Shown here piece by piece: positions 35,021-42,758 of a stretch of DNA of 43,584 nt. Both the position numbers and the translations under genes were made by a program. Each line of letters opens with the position of its first letter. Positions within the stretch are counted from its first letter, which is position 1. The notes beneath the pieces were generated by a model. That model searched no databases. It worked only from the letters and a program-made list of their open reading frames with translations, and was not told where the DNA came from. Source of the DNA: Lentisphaerales bacterium (GTDB taxonomy: Bacteria; Verrucomicrobiota; Kiritimatiellia; JAUXFM01); the NCBI GenBank assembly GCA_030622955.1, contig JAUXFM010000011.1, positions 1-43,584 on the forward strand, given 5' to 3'.

Positions 35021-35058
35021 TTGCATTACAACTGGTTTAGTCCTAAACTACAATAGTT
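35021..35058 (+). promoter_or_regulatory. Promoter with overlapping palindromes upstream of the MarR regulator
   Basis: TTGCAT (35021-35026), a 17-bp spacer and TAAACT (35044-35049). GTTTAG-TC-CTAAAC (35035-35048) and AACTA-CAA-TAGTT (35046-35058) are perfect inverted repeats covering the -10 and start region. MarR proteins bind such palindromes, so autoregulation, and control of the divergent GH2 gene, is plausible. Confidence 0.5.
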
Positions 35059-35072
35059 AAGGATTGAACTAT

Positions 35073-35576
35073 ATGAAGTCATTTCAGACAGATGATTTAG
35101 CGGATGAGCTCAGGACTGATGATATTGGCGAGATAACGGTTATTCAGATTCTCAAGGTGGCTGATTTGCTTTTGCGCATAGGTGATGCGCATGTATTTAC
35201 CGGGGATCTTTCGCAGGCACAGTTCAATATTTTGATGATCCTCAAGCGGTACGGTAAGGATGGTATGTCACAGAAAGACATTCTTTCCCGGCGGGTCTCT
35301 ACCAAAGGTAATCTCTCTATACATATTACCAATCTGCTGAAGAAGTCCTACATCACCAGGCGAATATCGAAGACTGATAACCGCTTGCATGAGATCCGTC
35401 TTGCAGCAAAAGGCCGCCGCCTGCTGGAGAAACTGGAACCGAAATACTTCAAAAAGATCAGAGAGCTGACGGACGAGCTGTCAGAAGGGGCCGCCGCGAA
35501 AACTCTCTTATTGTTGACTCATCTCCAGGCGAAGTGCGGAGAGCTGCTTTGCCGGGATCAAGTAGAGGAAGCATGA
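35073..35576 (+). CDS. MarR-family transcriptional regulator
   Basis: 167 residues from the ATG at 35073, which has AAGGA at the right distance; a TTG three codons earlier is not needed. The central winged helix-turn-helix reads LSQAQFNILMILKRYGKDGMSQKDIL followed by KGNLSIHITNLLKKSYITRRISKTDNRLHEIRLAAKGRRLLE. That is the recognition helix and the wing with the D-R motif. MarR proteins bind DNA as dimers and usually respond to small phenolic or lipophilic ligands. It is the first gene of the cluster that follows (speD-like gene starts 14 nt after its stop), and palindromes overlap its promoter, so it probably controls the whole operon. Confidence 0.9.
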   Translation: MKSFQTDDLADELRTDDIGEITVIQILKVADLLLRIGDAHVFTGDLSQAQFNILMILKRYGKDGMSQKDILSRRVSTKGNLSIHITNLLKKSYITRRISKTDNRLHEIRLAAKGRRLLEKLEPKYFKKIRELTDELSEGAAAKTLLLLTHLQAKCGELLCRDQVEEA

Positions 35577-35590
35577 AAGGAAGTACAATT

Positions 35591-35995
35591 ATGAAAGAGT
35601 CAGATATATCAGCTATACCGAAAGAAGAGAGGGCATTCGGGTATCATCTTATGCTTGATTGTTATAACTGCGCTCCGGATAAACTGGATAGTATTGATGC
35701 ATGTTACGAGTTTCTCGAAAATCTGGTAGAGGAGATAGGGGCGGAGAAACAGACGCAGCCTTACGTGTTCCGAACGCCGGAGCACTTTAAGGGGAAAGAA
35801 GGATTGTCCGGCTGGGTTCCGATTGTGGAGTCAGGCATATCAATTCATACACTGACGGAGTCGCGGTTCGTTTCTGTAGATGTCTACAGCTGTCGACGGT
35901 TCGATAACGACAGTATCGCGGCTTTTACGGGTAATTTCTTCGAGCCGGGAGAGATTGAGACCAATTTTGTTCTGCGCGGCAGGAAGTATAGCTGA
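35591..35995 (+). CDS. SpeD-family protein (S-adenosylmethionine decarboxylase-like)
   Basis: 134 residues from the ATG at 35591 (GGAAG 7 nt upstream). It matches small bacterial SpeD proenzymes: GYHLMLDCYNC, then VESGISIHTLTES and VSVDVYSC. Cleavage would occur at Glu80-Ser81, making the pyruvoyl group from Ser81; His86 and Cys101 keep the same +5 and +15 spacing as in the Thermotoga enzyme. The residue right after Ser, normally His (ESHIS), is Gly82, so substrate binding may differ. SpeD makes decarboxylated AdoMet, an aminopropyl donor, but some SpeD homologues decarboxylate other amino acids. No aminopropyltransferase gene lies in the window, so the product may feed the unusual cluster instead of spermidine. 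Confidence 0.8.
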   Translation: MKESDISAIPKEERAFGYHLMLDCYNCAPDKLDSIDACYEFLENLVEEIGAEKQTQPYVFRTPEHFKGKEGLSGWVPIVESGISIHTLTESRFVSVDVYSCRRFDNDSIAAFTGNFFEPGEIETNFVLRGRKYS

Positions 35996-36005
35996 GGCAT
36001 TGAAT

Positions 36006-37091
36006 ATGCAGGTGCATATTACAGCAAATGGATTTATGAAGCGCCGCCATCATCTGCTCAAGGAAATCTACGGATCGGATCCGCTTTATAGGGATACTAC
36101 AACAACTCTTCTCGATATGGTTATGAGATCTTCAGGTCAGACCGTCCGGCATGCCAGACAGATTCCCGTAACGGTTCACGATGGACGGACACCTTTATGT
36201 TCGGCAGTGTTGATATTGGCTGATAAGTGCCCCGACATGCTTCAGGTGGGCTTCTTTGAAGCGGTTCCAGATCGTACTGATGCAGTATCGGCGTTCATGG
36301 ATCTGGTGCGTGACACAGCTCTTGAATGGGGGGCGGCTAATGCTGTCCTGACGATGAACGGCCACGTGAACAACGGTCTGGGCCTTCTGGCCAGTGCCTG
36401 TGACCATGTGCCATCCTTCGGGTCTCCATACAACCCGCTCTACTATATAGATTACCTGTCCCCTTATGCATCTTCACACACAGATATGATTTCATATCGA
36501 TATGATCTATCAGTGGCGAATCTCAGCAGGGCACGAAGGGCAATAGACCGGATTGCGAAGAGGTTCAGTGTAAGGCATGGCAACTTCAGGGATCTACGCA
36601 AAGAGATTGCGATATACACAGAACTGAACAATAAGTGTTTTGAAGATCATCCGCTGTATTTTGAACGCCTGCCGGAAGAAGACTACGAGCTTTTCAAGTC
36701 CTTCGGTCCATTCCTGAAAGAGGAGAACTTCCTGGTGCTGGAGCATGACGACAAGCCAATTGGCTTCCTTCTATGGTATCCCGATTTTTGTGAATTGCTC
36801 AAGACGGGTCAGGCCCTGGGTTTGACTGCGGCGTTGAAGTACCGGCTTCCTGGAAATAGGAGCTCTTGTTTCAAAATAGCAGAACTCGGAGTCCTGCCCG
36901 AATATCACGATTCGGGAGCGGTGATCGCCCTTATAGACAAGTGCATAGGAACCGGACTCGAGCAGGGCTATTCATATTGCGATTCAGGATGGATCTTTGA
37001 CAGCAACGTGAGGTCAAAAGGTATAGCAGGAAGATGGGCCAGAGAATCCACGTCACTGTACAAGGTCTTTACGATGGATTTGAGCGCATGA
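36006..37091 (+). CDS. GNAT-fold acyltransferase (YghO-like), cluster gene
   Basis: 361 residues. The start is the ATG 11 nt after the speD-like stop, with GAGG upstream; a longer frame overlaps speD and is not supported. The C-terminal half has the GNAT-like pattern: ENFLVLEHDDKPIGFLLWYPDF, FKIAELGVLPEYHDSGAVIALIDKCI and a final CDSGWIFDSNVRSKGIAGRWARESTSLYKVFTMDL. That last part resembles the 'E.gWv.e.N......l....g...y..y..y' end of YghO-type N-acyltransferases. The N-terminal domain is also alpha/beta but less clear. Family members transfer acyl or amino-acyl groups to amines. Its place beside a SpeD-like enzyme suggests an amine substrate, which is inference. It overlaps the next gene by 4 bp. 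Confidence 0.6.
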   Translation: MQVHITANGFMKRRHHLLKEIYGSDPLYRDTTTTLLDMVMRSSGQTVRHARQIPVTVHDGRTPLCSAVLILADKCPDMLQVGFFEAVPDRTDAVSAFMDLVRDTALEWGAANAVLTMNGHVNNGLGLLASACDHVPSFGSPYNPLYYIDYLSPYASSHTDMISYRYDLSVANLSRARRAIDRIAKRFSVRHGNFRDLRKEIAIYTELNNKCFEDHPLYFERLPEEDYELFKSFGPFLKEENFLVLEHDDKPIGFLLWYPDFCELLKTGQALGLTAALKYRLPGNRSSCFKIAELGVLPEYHDSGAVIALIDKCIGTGLEQGYSYCDSGWIFDSNVRSKGIAGRWARESTSLYKVFTMDLSA

Positions 37092-38080
37092 AATCTGGAA
37101 CCACAGATACATTCACCAGTGCGGCCGACCTGCCGAAGATCTGGGACGCAGGTGCAGGTGACAATCCTTTTCTAAAGAGGAGCTTTCTTGAAGTTCTCGA
37201 GAAGGCCAACCCCTGCGGGCAGGAGTATCATCTGACGGGCGGCGCAGACGGTGCTTCCGTGGCTGTAACGTATCAGCACCGGCTGAATCTCCTTACCTAT
37301 GGGCCCGGTTCTCTCAAACTACCTGTTACAATAGTGGGTATTCCCTGCTCCGTTTCCAAATCGGGTCTGTCACTACCCGAGAAGACTGGCAGAGCGATGC
37401 AGGAATATCTGCTGGCACTTCCCGGAACCAAACTCATTCTCAACGCCGACAAGGGCTGCAGGCTTCCCGGCTTCGCGGCGGGCAGAGCCCTCCCGACATG
37501 CAGGCTGGATATTCGGTGGCGCAGTTTCGACGAATATCTGGAGCAGATGAGGAGCCACTATCGATATCGAATCACCAAAGCGCAGGAAAGAGGAAAGGTG
37601 CTGGCTACGACGGCTATTGAGAGGGATTCGTTCGGAGAAGAACAGTACCGGCTCTACAGAAACGTTTTCAAGAGATCGAAATACAAAATAGAAGAACTCA
37701 GTCAGGAATTCTTTCAGACTGCATCGGCAACTTTGGTTGGGTTCAAGATTGACGATAAGCTTGTCGCTTCTGTTCAGCTACTCAGGAATGGCAAGGAGCT
37801 GATATTCATGTTTGGCGGCATGGACTACGCCGTGGCAAGAGAACGGGATCTCTATCTTAACATGCTTCTCTATATTATCCGGCGAGCCATTGAGGAGGGA
37901 TGTGAGGTCCTGGATCTTGGCCAGACGGCGGAGGATATGAAACAGAAACTGGGCTGCCAGCTCGTGGAAAAGACTATGCATGCTGCGCATTCCGGTAAGG
38001 TGGGAGACTTCTTATTGAAGCGGGCAGCAGGACTGCTGAGCTACAACGGGAGGAGTCGTGATTACAATGTCTTCAGATAA
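37088..38080 (+). CDS. FemAB/GNAT-fold acyltransferase-like protein, cluster gene
   Basis: 330 residues from an ATG overlapping the upstream stop (ATGA). The second half has the pattern of FemAB-like or Acetyltransf_6 proteins: MRSHYRYRITKAQERGKVLAT, then SATLVGFKIDDKLVASVQLLRNGKELIFMFGGMDYAVARERDLYLNMLLYIIRRAIEEGCEVLDLGQTAEDMKQKLGC. These folds move amino-acyl or acyl groups onto amines. The partner is unknown. The coupling with the previous acyltransferase suggests successive or alternative acylations of one product. The C-terminus overlaps the first radical SAM gene by 14-23 bp depending on its start. Confidence 0.6.
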   Translation: MKSGTTDTFTSAADLPKIWDAGAGDNPFLKRSFLEVLEKANPCGQEYHLTGGADGASVAVTYQHRLNLLTYGPGSLKLPVTIVGIPCSVSKSGLSLPEKTGRAMQEYLLALPGTKLILNADKGCRLPGFAAGRALPTCRLDIRWRSFDEYLEQMRSHYRYRITKAQERGKVLATTAIERDSFGEEQYRLYRNVFKRSKYKIEELSQEFFQTASATLVGFKIDDKLVASVQLLRNGKELIFMFGGMDYAVARERDLYLNMLLYIIRRAIEEGCEVLDLGQTAEDMKQKLGCQLVEKTMHAAHSGKVGDFLLKRAAGLLSYNGRSRDYNVFR

Positions 38081-39398
38081 GCAGAAAGTTCTTCTCGTAA
38101 GACCGGAACAGGATACAAGGTTGCTTCACGCGGTCAGGATGATCACCGAACCCCTGGATCTGGAGTATCTTGCTGCAGTGGCGACATCTGAAGGCTGGGA
38201 GTTCCTCATTCATGATCCTCTGGTTACTGACGATCCATTTGAGCTGGCTTTGGAGCGCTTCAATCCTGATATAATCGGGATAACGGGGTACTATCCGACC
38301 AAAGATCGCATGATTGAATTTGCATCAATCGCGAAAGAGCACAGGTCCAATGTGCTCACAGTTATTGGCGGAGTGCATGCGGAAATTAATAATGAGGATT
38401 TCCAGAATGATTCTGTAGATCTGATAGTACATTCCGGCGGGACGGAAACCTTCAGGAATATCCTCAGATTGGCAGGGAACGGCGCAACAACAGAAGGGAT
38501 CGCCGGTACTTGCCACAGGACGGTCAAAGCGGGATGGATCCGCAACGAGGAGGCCTCTTCCGATTTGCTGAATCTGCCTCTGCCGGATAGAACCCATTTC
38601 CATGAGAATATAAACAAATTCCGTTATCTCCACTACGGACCGGTCGCTCTTGTCAAAACTGCCTATGGCTGTCCTCACAACTGTAGATTCTGTTATTGCC
38701 GGCTTCTGAACGGGGGTAGGTATTCGGTACGGTGCATAGAGGATGTCGTTGATGAGATCGAGGCTATAGCATGCGATCGAATATGGGTTGTCGACGATAC
38801 ATTCCTTATCGATCGCAAGAGAGTAGTTGCCTTGGCGAATCTTCTCAGGGAGCGAGCAGTGAAGAAGGAGTTCATTATATACAGTCGATCTGACTTCATT
38901 GCGCAGAATCCGGACATAGTGCCGATTCTGTCGGGGATGGGTGTCATCGATGTGATAATCGGTTTCGAGGCAGTGGAGGAGAAGCAACTGACAGGTTACG
39001 ATAAGCAGGCGACCGTAGATGAAGGGCGCAGAGCGATCCGCCTGCTCAAGGATTCCGGCATAGAGAGCACAGGTCTCTTCATAATGGACATTGATGCGGA
39101 GCCGCGCGATTTCGGGATCCTTCGTAAGTGGATCGCGAAATCGGGCCTGACGACATACACGCTTTCAATTCTAACTCCCTTTCCCGGGACGGAGCTATGG
39201 GAGCGATACAGCGACCGGTTGGTTACGAGGGATTGCCGGAAATGGGATCTCTCGCACCTGGTGATGAACCCCGGAGGCATGCACTGGCTTCTGTTTCACG
39301 CGTTGATGATATGGATGCACCTCGCAGTTTTGTTCAAGAACCGGAAGATGAGACGACATGTGCTTCTGCATGCTGGCTTCAGGCAGGTATGGTCATGA
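38067..39398 (+). CDS. B12-binding radical SAM protein 1
   Basis: 443 residues from the ATG at 38067; a GTG three codons earlier is equally close to the GGAGG, so the start is uncertain. The N-terminal Rossmann B12-binding-like domain starts KVLLVRPEQD...ITEPLDLEYLAAV, with NPDIIGITGYYP and TVIGGVHAEI. It lacks the DxHxxG histidine. The radical SAM domain has CPHNCRFCYC (cluster Cys 205, 209, 212 counting from the GTG) and later IWVVDDTFLIDR, IIGFEAVEE and LSILTPFPGTELW. Such proteins methylate, rearrange or couple unreactive carbons using cobalamin and a 5'-deoxyadenosyl radical. Substrate unknown. The C-terminus has a hydrophobic stretch near 415-430. Confidence 0.88.
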   Translation: MSSDKQKVLLVRPEQDTRLLHAVRMITEPLDLEYLAAVATSEGWEFLIHDPLVTDDPFELALERFNPDIIGITGYYPTKDRMIEFASIAKEHRSNVLTVIGGVHAEINNEDFQNDSVDLIVHSGGTETFRNILRLAGNGATTEGIAGTCHRTVKAGWIRNEEASSDLLNLPLPDRTHFHENINKFRYLHYGPVALVKTAYGCPHNCRFCYCRLLNGGRYSVRCIEDVVDEIEAIACDRIWVVDDTFLIDRKRVVALANLLRERAVKKEFIIYSRSDFIAQNPDIVPILSGMGVIDVIIGFEAVEEKQLTGYDKQATVDEGRRAIRLLKDSGIESTGLFIMDIDAEPRDFGILRKWIAKSGLTTYTLSILTPFPGTELWERYSDRLVTRDCRKWDLSHLVMNPGGMHWLLFHALMIWMHLAVLFKNRKMRRHVLLHAGFRQVWS

Positions 39399-40030
39399 GT
39401 GAGAAGATATGGGATTTCTGGGCCAAACATTATGATCGGCTCTGGGTCCAGCGTGTATCACTTGGGCCGACTCGCGATGCGATTATAGACAATCTCCCAA
39501 AGGGCGATAGCGGGAAGCTGGCGCTTTTGGATATGGGTTGCGGTACGGGGCAGCTTATGGGTTCGTTGTTGGCGACACCTACTGTAGCTGAGGTGGACTA
39601 CAGGGGCGTTGATCAATCGAGGTATATGATTGCGGAAGCGCAGAGGAAATACCCTTTTGGCACTTTCATCACATCATCATCTGAAGACTACGATGGAGAA
39701 GAAGGTTTCTTCGATGTGATCGTGTGCGCTCATTCCTTCCCATATTTCGAGGATCACAGGAAAATGATGTTGAGATTCAGGTCTATGTTGAAGGATGACG
39801 GGTGCCTGATAATCGCGCAGGCATCGATGAATACGATCTATGACAGGATTGTGTTATCTACGGTTAAACTGACGACCTCCAGCGCCAGTTACTACAGCAG
39901 GGTAGATATGCGTTCAATGGTTGATGGTATATTCAAAGTCTCACCTGTGGAAATAAGGATAAACCCGGCATTCCTGATGCCTTCGATATTCCTATTCAAA
40001 TGGGATTTGAGCGAGGGAGATCGTGCATGA
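39395..40030 (+). CDS. Class I SAM-dependent methyltransferase, cluster gene
   Basis: 211 residues from an ATG overlapping the previous stop (ATGA). The AdoMet-binding fold is clear: motif I LALLDMGCGTGQL (42-54), then YRGVDQSRYMIAEA (acidic loop Asp), FFDVIVCAHSFPYFED and MLKDDGCLIIAQ. It is small, a single Rossmann domain with no extra domains. Class I methyltransferases modify O, N or C in many small molecules. It sits between radical SAM genes, so it probably tailors the same product. The downstream gene overlaps it by 4 bp with its own GAGGGAG site. Confidence 0.9.
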   Translation: MSEKIWDFWAKHYDRLWVQRVSLGPTRDAIIDNLPKGDSGKLALLDMGCGTGQLMGSLLATPTVAEVDYRGVDQSRYMIAEAQRKYPFGTFITSSSEDYDGEEGFFDVIVCAHSFPYFEDHRKMMLRFRSMLKDDGCLIIAQASMNTIYDRIVLSTVKLTTSSASYYSRVDMRSMVDGIFKVSPVEIRINPAFLMPSIFLFKWDLSEGDRA

Positions 40031-41400
40031 AGATTGTGTTGGTAAGACCATGCCCCTCTGCTGAGACTATAGGGCTCCAGCATGTGATGATTTGCGAACC
40101 GCTGGAGCTTGAGTATTTGTGCTCCGCGATTGATGATCTGGGACATGAGACGACAATTGTCGATATGATCCTGGAGAAGGCTTCCATTAAACAATTCATT
40201 CAGGAACTTCAACCCGATGTTCTGGTCGTAACCGGCTACATAACACATGTAGAGATTGTGAAGAACTATTGCCGGACGGCGAAAGAACTGCTGCCCGGTT
40301 GTCGGACTATTGTCGGCGGGGTGCACGCAGAGGTTGTGCCTGAAGATTGGGAAGACAGCAGCATCGATTATATAGTCAGCCGGAATCCGATTGATTCATT
40401 CAGGCAGATTATCTTGTCTATGGGAGGGCAGCAGTGCGAACTGTCCGGTGTCTGGAGGCCCGGCTGTGAGCTTGCGCCGGGGAACCGGTCCTTCGATCAC
40501 GCTTTTCCAGACCGCGCGAAGGTGGAGCGGTATCGGTCGAGATACTATTACCTCTTCCATAACCCCTGCGCGCTGATAAAGACATCTTTTGGCTGTCCCT
40601 ATAAGTGCGAATTCTGCTTCTGCCGGCAGATCACTGGCGACGAATATTTCACGAGAGATATCGACAGTGTCATTGAGGAACTGAAGAGTCTTCCAGAAAA
40701 GGACATATATATCGTAGACGACAACTTCCTTGTCTCCAGGGAGCGGCTGGAGGCATTTTGTGATGCCATTGAACGCGAGGGTGTGGCGAAGAAATACCTC
40801 ATCTATGGTCGGTCAGACTTTATCGCGGCAAATGAGGACATTATTGCGAGATTGAAGGAATGCGGGCTGCGGGCTGTGATTGTTGGTATAGAGTCATGCC
40901 GTGCGGATGAGCTCAAGGGATATAACAAGAACAGTGATGTCGCCTCGAATGAAGCCGCGGTGGAGATCCTGCAACGATATGATATCGATTGCTATGCTAC
41001 GCTCATCCTGGGGATGGACTGGAAAGAGTCAGATTTCAAGATGCTTGGCAGATGGCTCCGCAGGCTGAAACTTACGTATATTAATCTTCAGCCTTTCACT
41101 CCGTTACCTGGGACGCCGATGCTTGAGAAATATAATGACGGTCTCATTGTCCCGCGCACTGACTATGAAAAATGGGATTTGGCTCATCTTGTGCTTGCTC
41201 CGACACAAATGTCTCAGGCTCGTTATTATTGGAACATAGTCAAGCTCTACCATTGGGTCACCATGCGGCCGCAGAATATCCTCAAGTTGCTTTACCGGCA
41301 TGGACCGCGTGAGAATCTCAAGTTGTGGCTGGGCTCTGTCCGGGTCACCCTGCAGTATCTCAGTAGAATCAGGAGGCACCTGAGTGGCAAAGAAGCTTAA
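40027..41400 (+). CDS. B12-binding radical SAM protein 2
   Basis: 457 residues. The start ATG overlaps the methyltransferase stop and has GGGAG upstream. The layout equals protein 1: KIVLVRPCPSAETIGLQHVM..EPLELEYLCS, a Rossmann B12-like domain with DVLVVTGYITHV and TIVGGVHAEVVPEDW, and then a radical SAM domain with CPYKCEFCFC (Cys 190, 194, 197). IYIVDDNFLVSRERLEAFC, VIVGIESC and LTYINLQPFTPLPGTPML follow. It is a clear paralogue of protein 1, sharing the unusual 'EPL.LEYL' N-terminus and the KWDLAHLVLAPTQMS-like C-terminal motif. Role unknown; a second reaction on the same product is the simplest idea. Confidence 0.88.
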   Translation: MKIVLVRPCPSAETIGLQHVMICEPLELEYLCSAIDDLGHETTIVDMILEKASIKQFIQELQPDVLVVTGYITHVEIVKNYCRTAKELLPGCRTIVGGVHAEVVPEDWEDSSIDYIVSRNPIDSFRQIILSMGGQQCELSGVWRPGCELAPGNRSFDHAFPDRAKVERYRSRYYYLFHNPCALIKTSFGCPYKCEFCFCRQITGDEYFTRDIDSVIEELKSLPEKDIYIVDDNFLVSRERLEAFCDAIEREGVAKKYLIYGRSDFIAANEDIIARLKECGLRAVIVGIESCRADELKGYNKNSDVASNEAAVEILQRYDIDCYATLILGMDWKESDFKMLGRWLRRLKLTYINLQPFTPLPGTPMLEKYNDGLIVPRTDYEKWDLAHLVLAPTQMSQARYYWNIVKLYHWVTMRPQNILKLLYRHGPRENLKLWLGSVRVTLQYLSRIRRHLSGKEA

Positions 41401-42709
41401 ACTGCTGTTAATTCAGCCCTCGCCTTATGATGGGGCAGGCAGACCGATAAAGAAAAAGAAGCTTTTCTTTGTGGGCCTGGCGCTTCCCTTGCTTGCGGCT
41501 CTTACTCCGGCTGATTGGGAGGTCGAGATATGCCTTGAGATTATCGAAGATGTTCCTTTTGGTACGGATGCCGATCTGATCGGCATCAGCAGTATGGGTC
41601 ATGGGATTATACGTTCATTCGATATCGCCCGCAGGTTCAGGGGGTTGGGCAAAACTGTTGTGATGGGCGGTTATATGGCCAGCCTTATGCCTGGGGAAAC
41701 GCGGAAGCATTGCGATTCAATCGTCATCGGCGATGCCGAGAACGTGTGGATATCCATGTTGGATGATTTCAGGGCGGGGAACCTGCAACAGATCTATCGC
41801 GGGGAACTGGAGGTCCTTGAAACACCGCTACCCAGGTATGATCTGGTGACATCAAAGAACATCGGCGACTTTCTGCCGATCCAGGCGGGCAGGGGATGCC
41901 CACATACCTGTTCCTTCTGTTCCATTCACTGTCTTTACCGCAGGCGCTACTACAGAAGAGATATTGTGGATGTGATGCGTGACATATCGCATGTCAAATC
42001 TCTCGGCTTCAGTAAATTCCTGCTTCTGGATGACAACATATATTCCGATCCATCATACATGATGGATCTGTGCCTTGAGATCAAGAAGCTCGGGATGACC
42101 TGGATGTCGCAATGTTCCATAACGATTGGCAGGAACAGGGAGCTGTTGAAAGTTCTTGCAGAGAGCGGCTGCATCACGCTCAGCTTCGGACTGGAGAGCA
42201 TATCGCGCGATAGTCTTGTTGCCATGGGGAAAGAGTGGGCTGACCCGGCAGAGTACCCAGCTCTTATCGAGGCCATTCGCGATGTCGGAATAGATGTGTC
42301 GACAGAGATGGTAATTGGCGCAGATGGCGATACACTTGATTCCATCAGGCAAACGGCAGAGTTCATCAACGATACCGGCATTGTCCTGCCGCGTTTCTAT
42401 ATTCTTACCCCCATTCCCGGAACGGATTTCTTTGCAGAGATGGAGGCTGCGGGCCGAATCTGTAACGATGATATATACTCATACAACGGGACAGAAGCCG
42501 TGCATGTTCCCGCGAACATGACGCCGGCAGAACTTACTGCCGCATATTGGGCTCTGTACAACGACGTCTTCTCACCAGGGAACATCCTGAAGAGGACAAT
42601 CCTGAACAGACGCTTGTTTAAGAGGCCCGGGCGGAGCATTTTCTATCTATTTGCCAACATGTTCTATCGTAGTCAGATAAGACGCAGAATTGCTCCGAAT
42701 ATCTATTGA
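41384..42709 (+). CDS. B12-binding radical SAM protein 3
   Basis: 441 residues beginning with GTG, 7 nt after GGAGG, and overlapping the previous gene by 17 bp. It is more distant from the other cluster paralogues: N-terminus KLKLLLIQPSPYDGAGRPIKKKKLFFVGLALPLLAAL, B12-like domain with DADLIGISSMG and VVMGGYMASLMPGE, then radical SAM motif CPHTCSFCS (Cys 172, 176, 179), LLLDDNIYSDPSYM, CITLSFGLES and FYILTPIPGTDF. This looks like the common 'B12-binding/rSAM/DUF4070' architecture of HpnJ-like and related enzymes. The reaction is unknown. A C-terminal basic region precedes the end. Confidence 0.88.
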   Translation: MAKKLKLLLIQPSPYDGAGRPIKKKKLFFVGLALPLLAALTPADWEVEICLEIIEDVPFGTDADLIGISSMGHGIIRSFDIARRFRGLGKTVVMGGYMASLMPGETRKHCDSIVIGDAENVWISMLDDFRAGNLQQIYRGELEVLETPLPRYDLVTSKNIGDFLPIQAGRGCPHTCSFCSIHCLYRRRYYRRDIVDVMRDISHVKSLGFSKFLLLDDNIYSDPSYMMDLCLEIKKLGMTWMSQCSITIGRNRELLKVLAESGCITLSFGLESISRDSLVAMGKEWADPAEYPALIEAIRDVGIDVSTEMVIGADGDTLDSIRQTAEFINDTGIVLPRFYILTPIPGTDFFAEMEAAGRICNDDIYSYNGTEAVHVPANMTPAELTAAYWALYNDVFSPGNILKRTILNRRLFKRPGRSIFYLFANMFYRSQIRRRIAPNIY

Positions 42710-42719
42710 GAGGTCAATG

Positions 42720-42739
42720 CTGTCCGACAAACCGGACAG
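42720..42739. repeat. Perfect inverted repeat in the only real gap of the radical SAM run
   Basis: CTGTCCG-ACAAAC-CGGACAG is a 7-bp perfect stem with a 6-nt loop, between radical SAM genes 3 and 4. It starts 10 nt after the gene 3 stop and ends 19 nt before the next start. It might attenuate, protect the RNA or bind a regulator. No T-run follows. Confidence 0.5.
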
Positions 42740-42758
42740 TAGTGTTGAGAGGTGTGGA

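Noticed and set aside
34811-35026. N-terminal extension of the GH2 frame by 72 codons
   Set aside because: The extra sequence has no GH2 similarity or signal peptide; the ATG at 34810 begins the family sequence.
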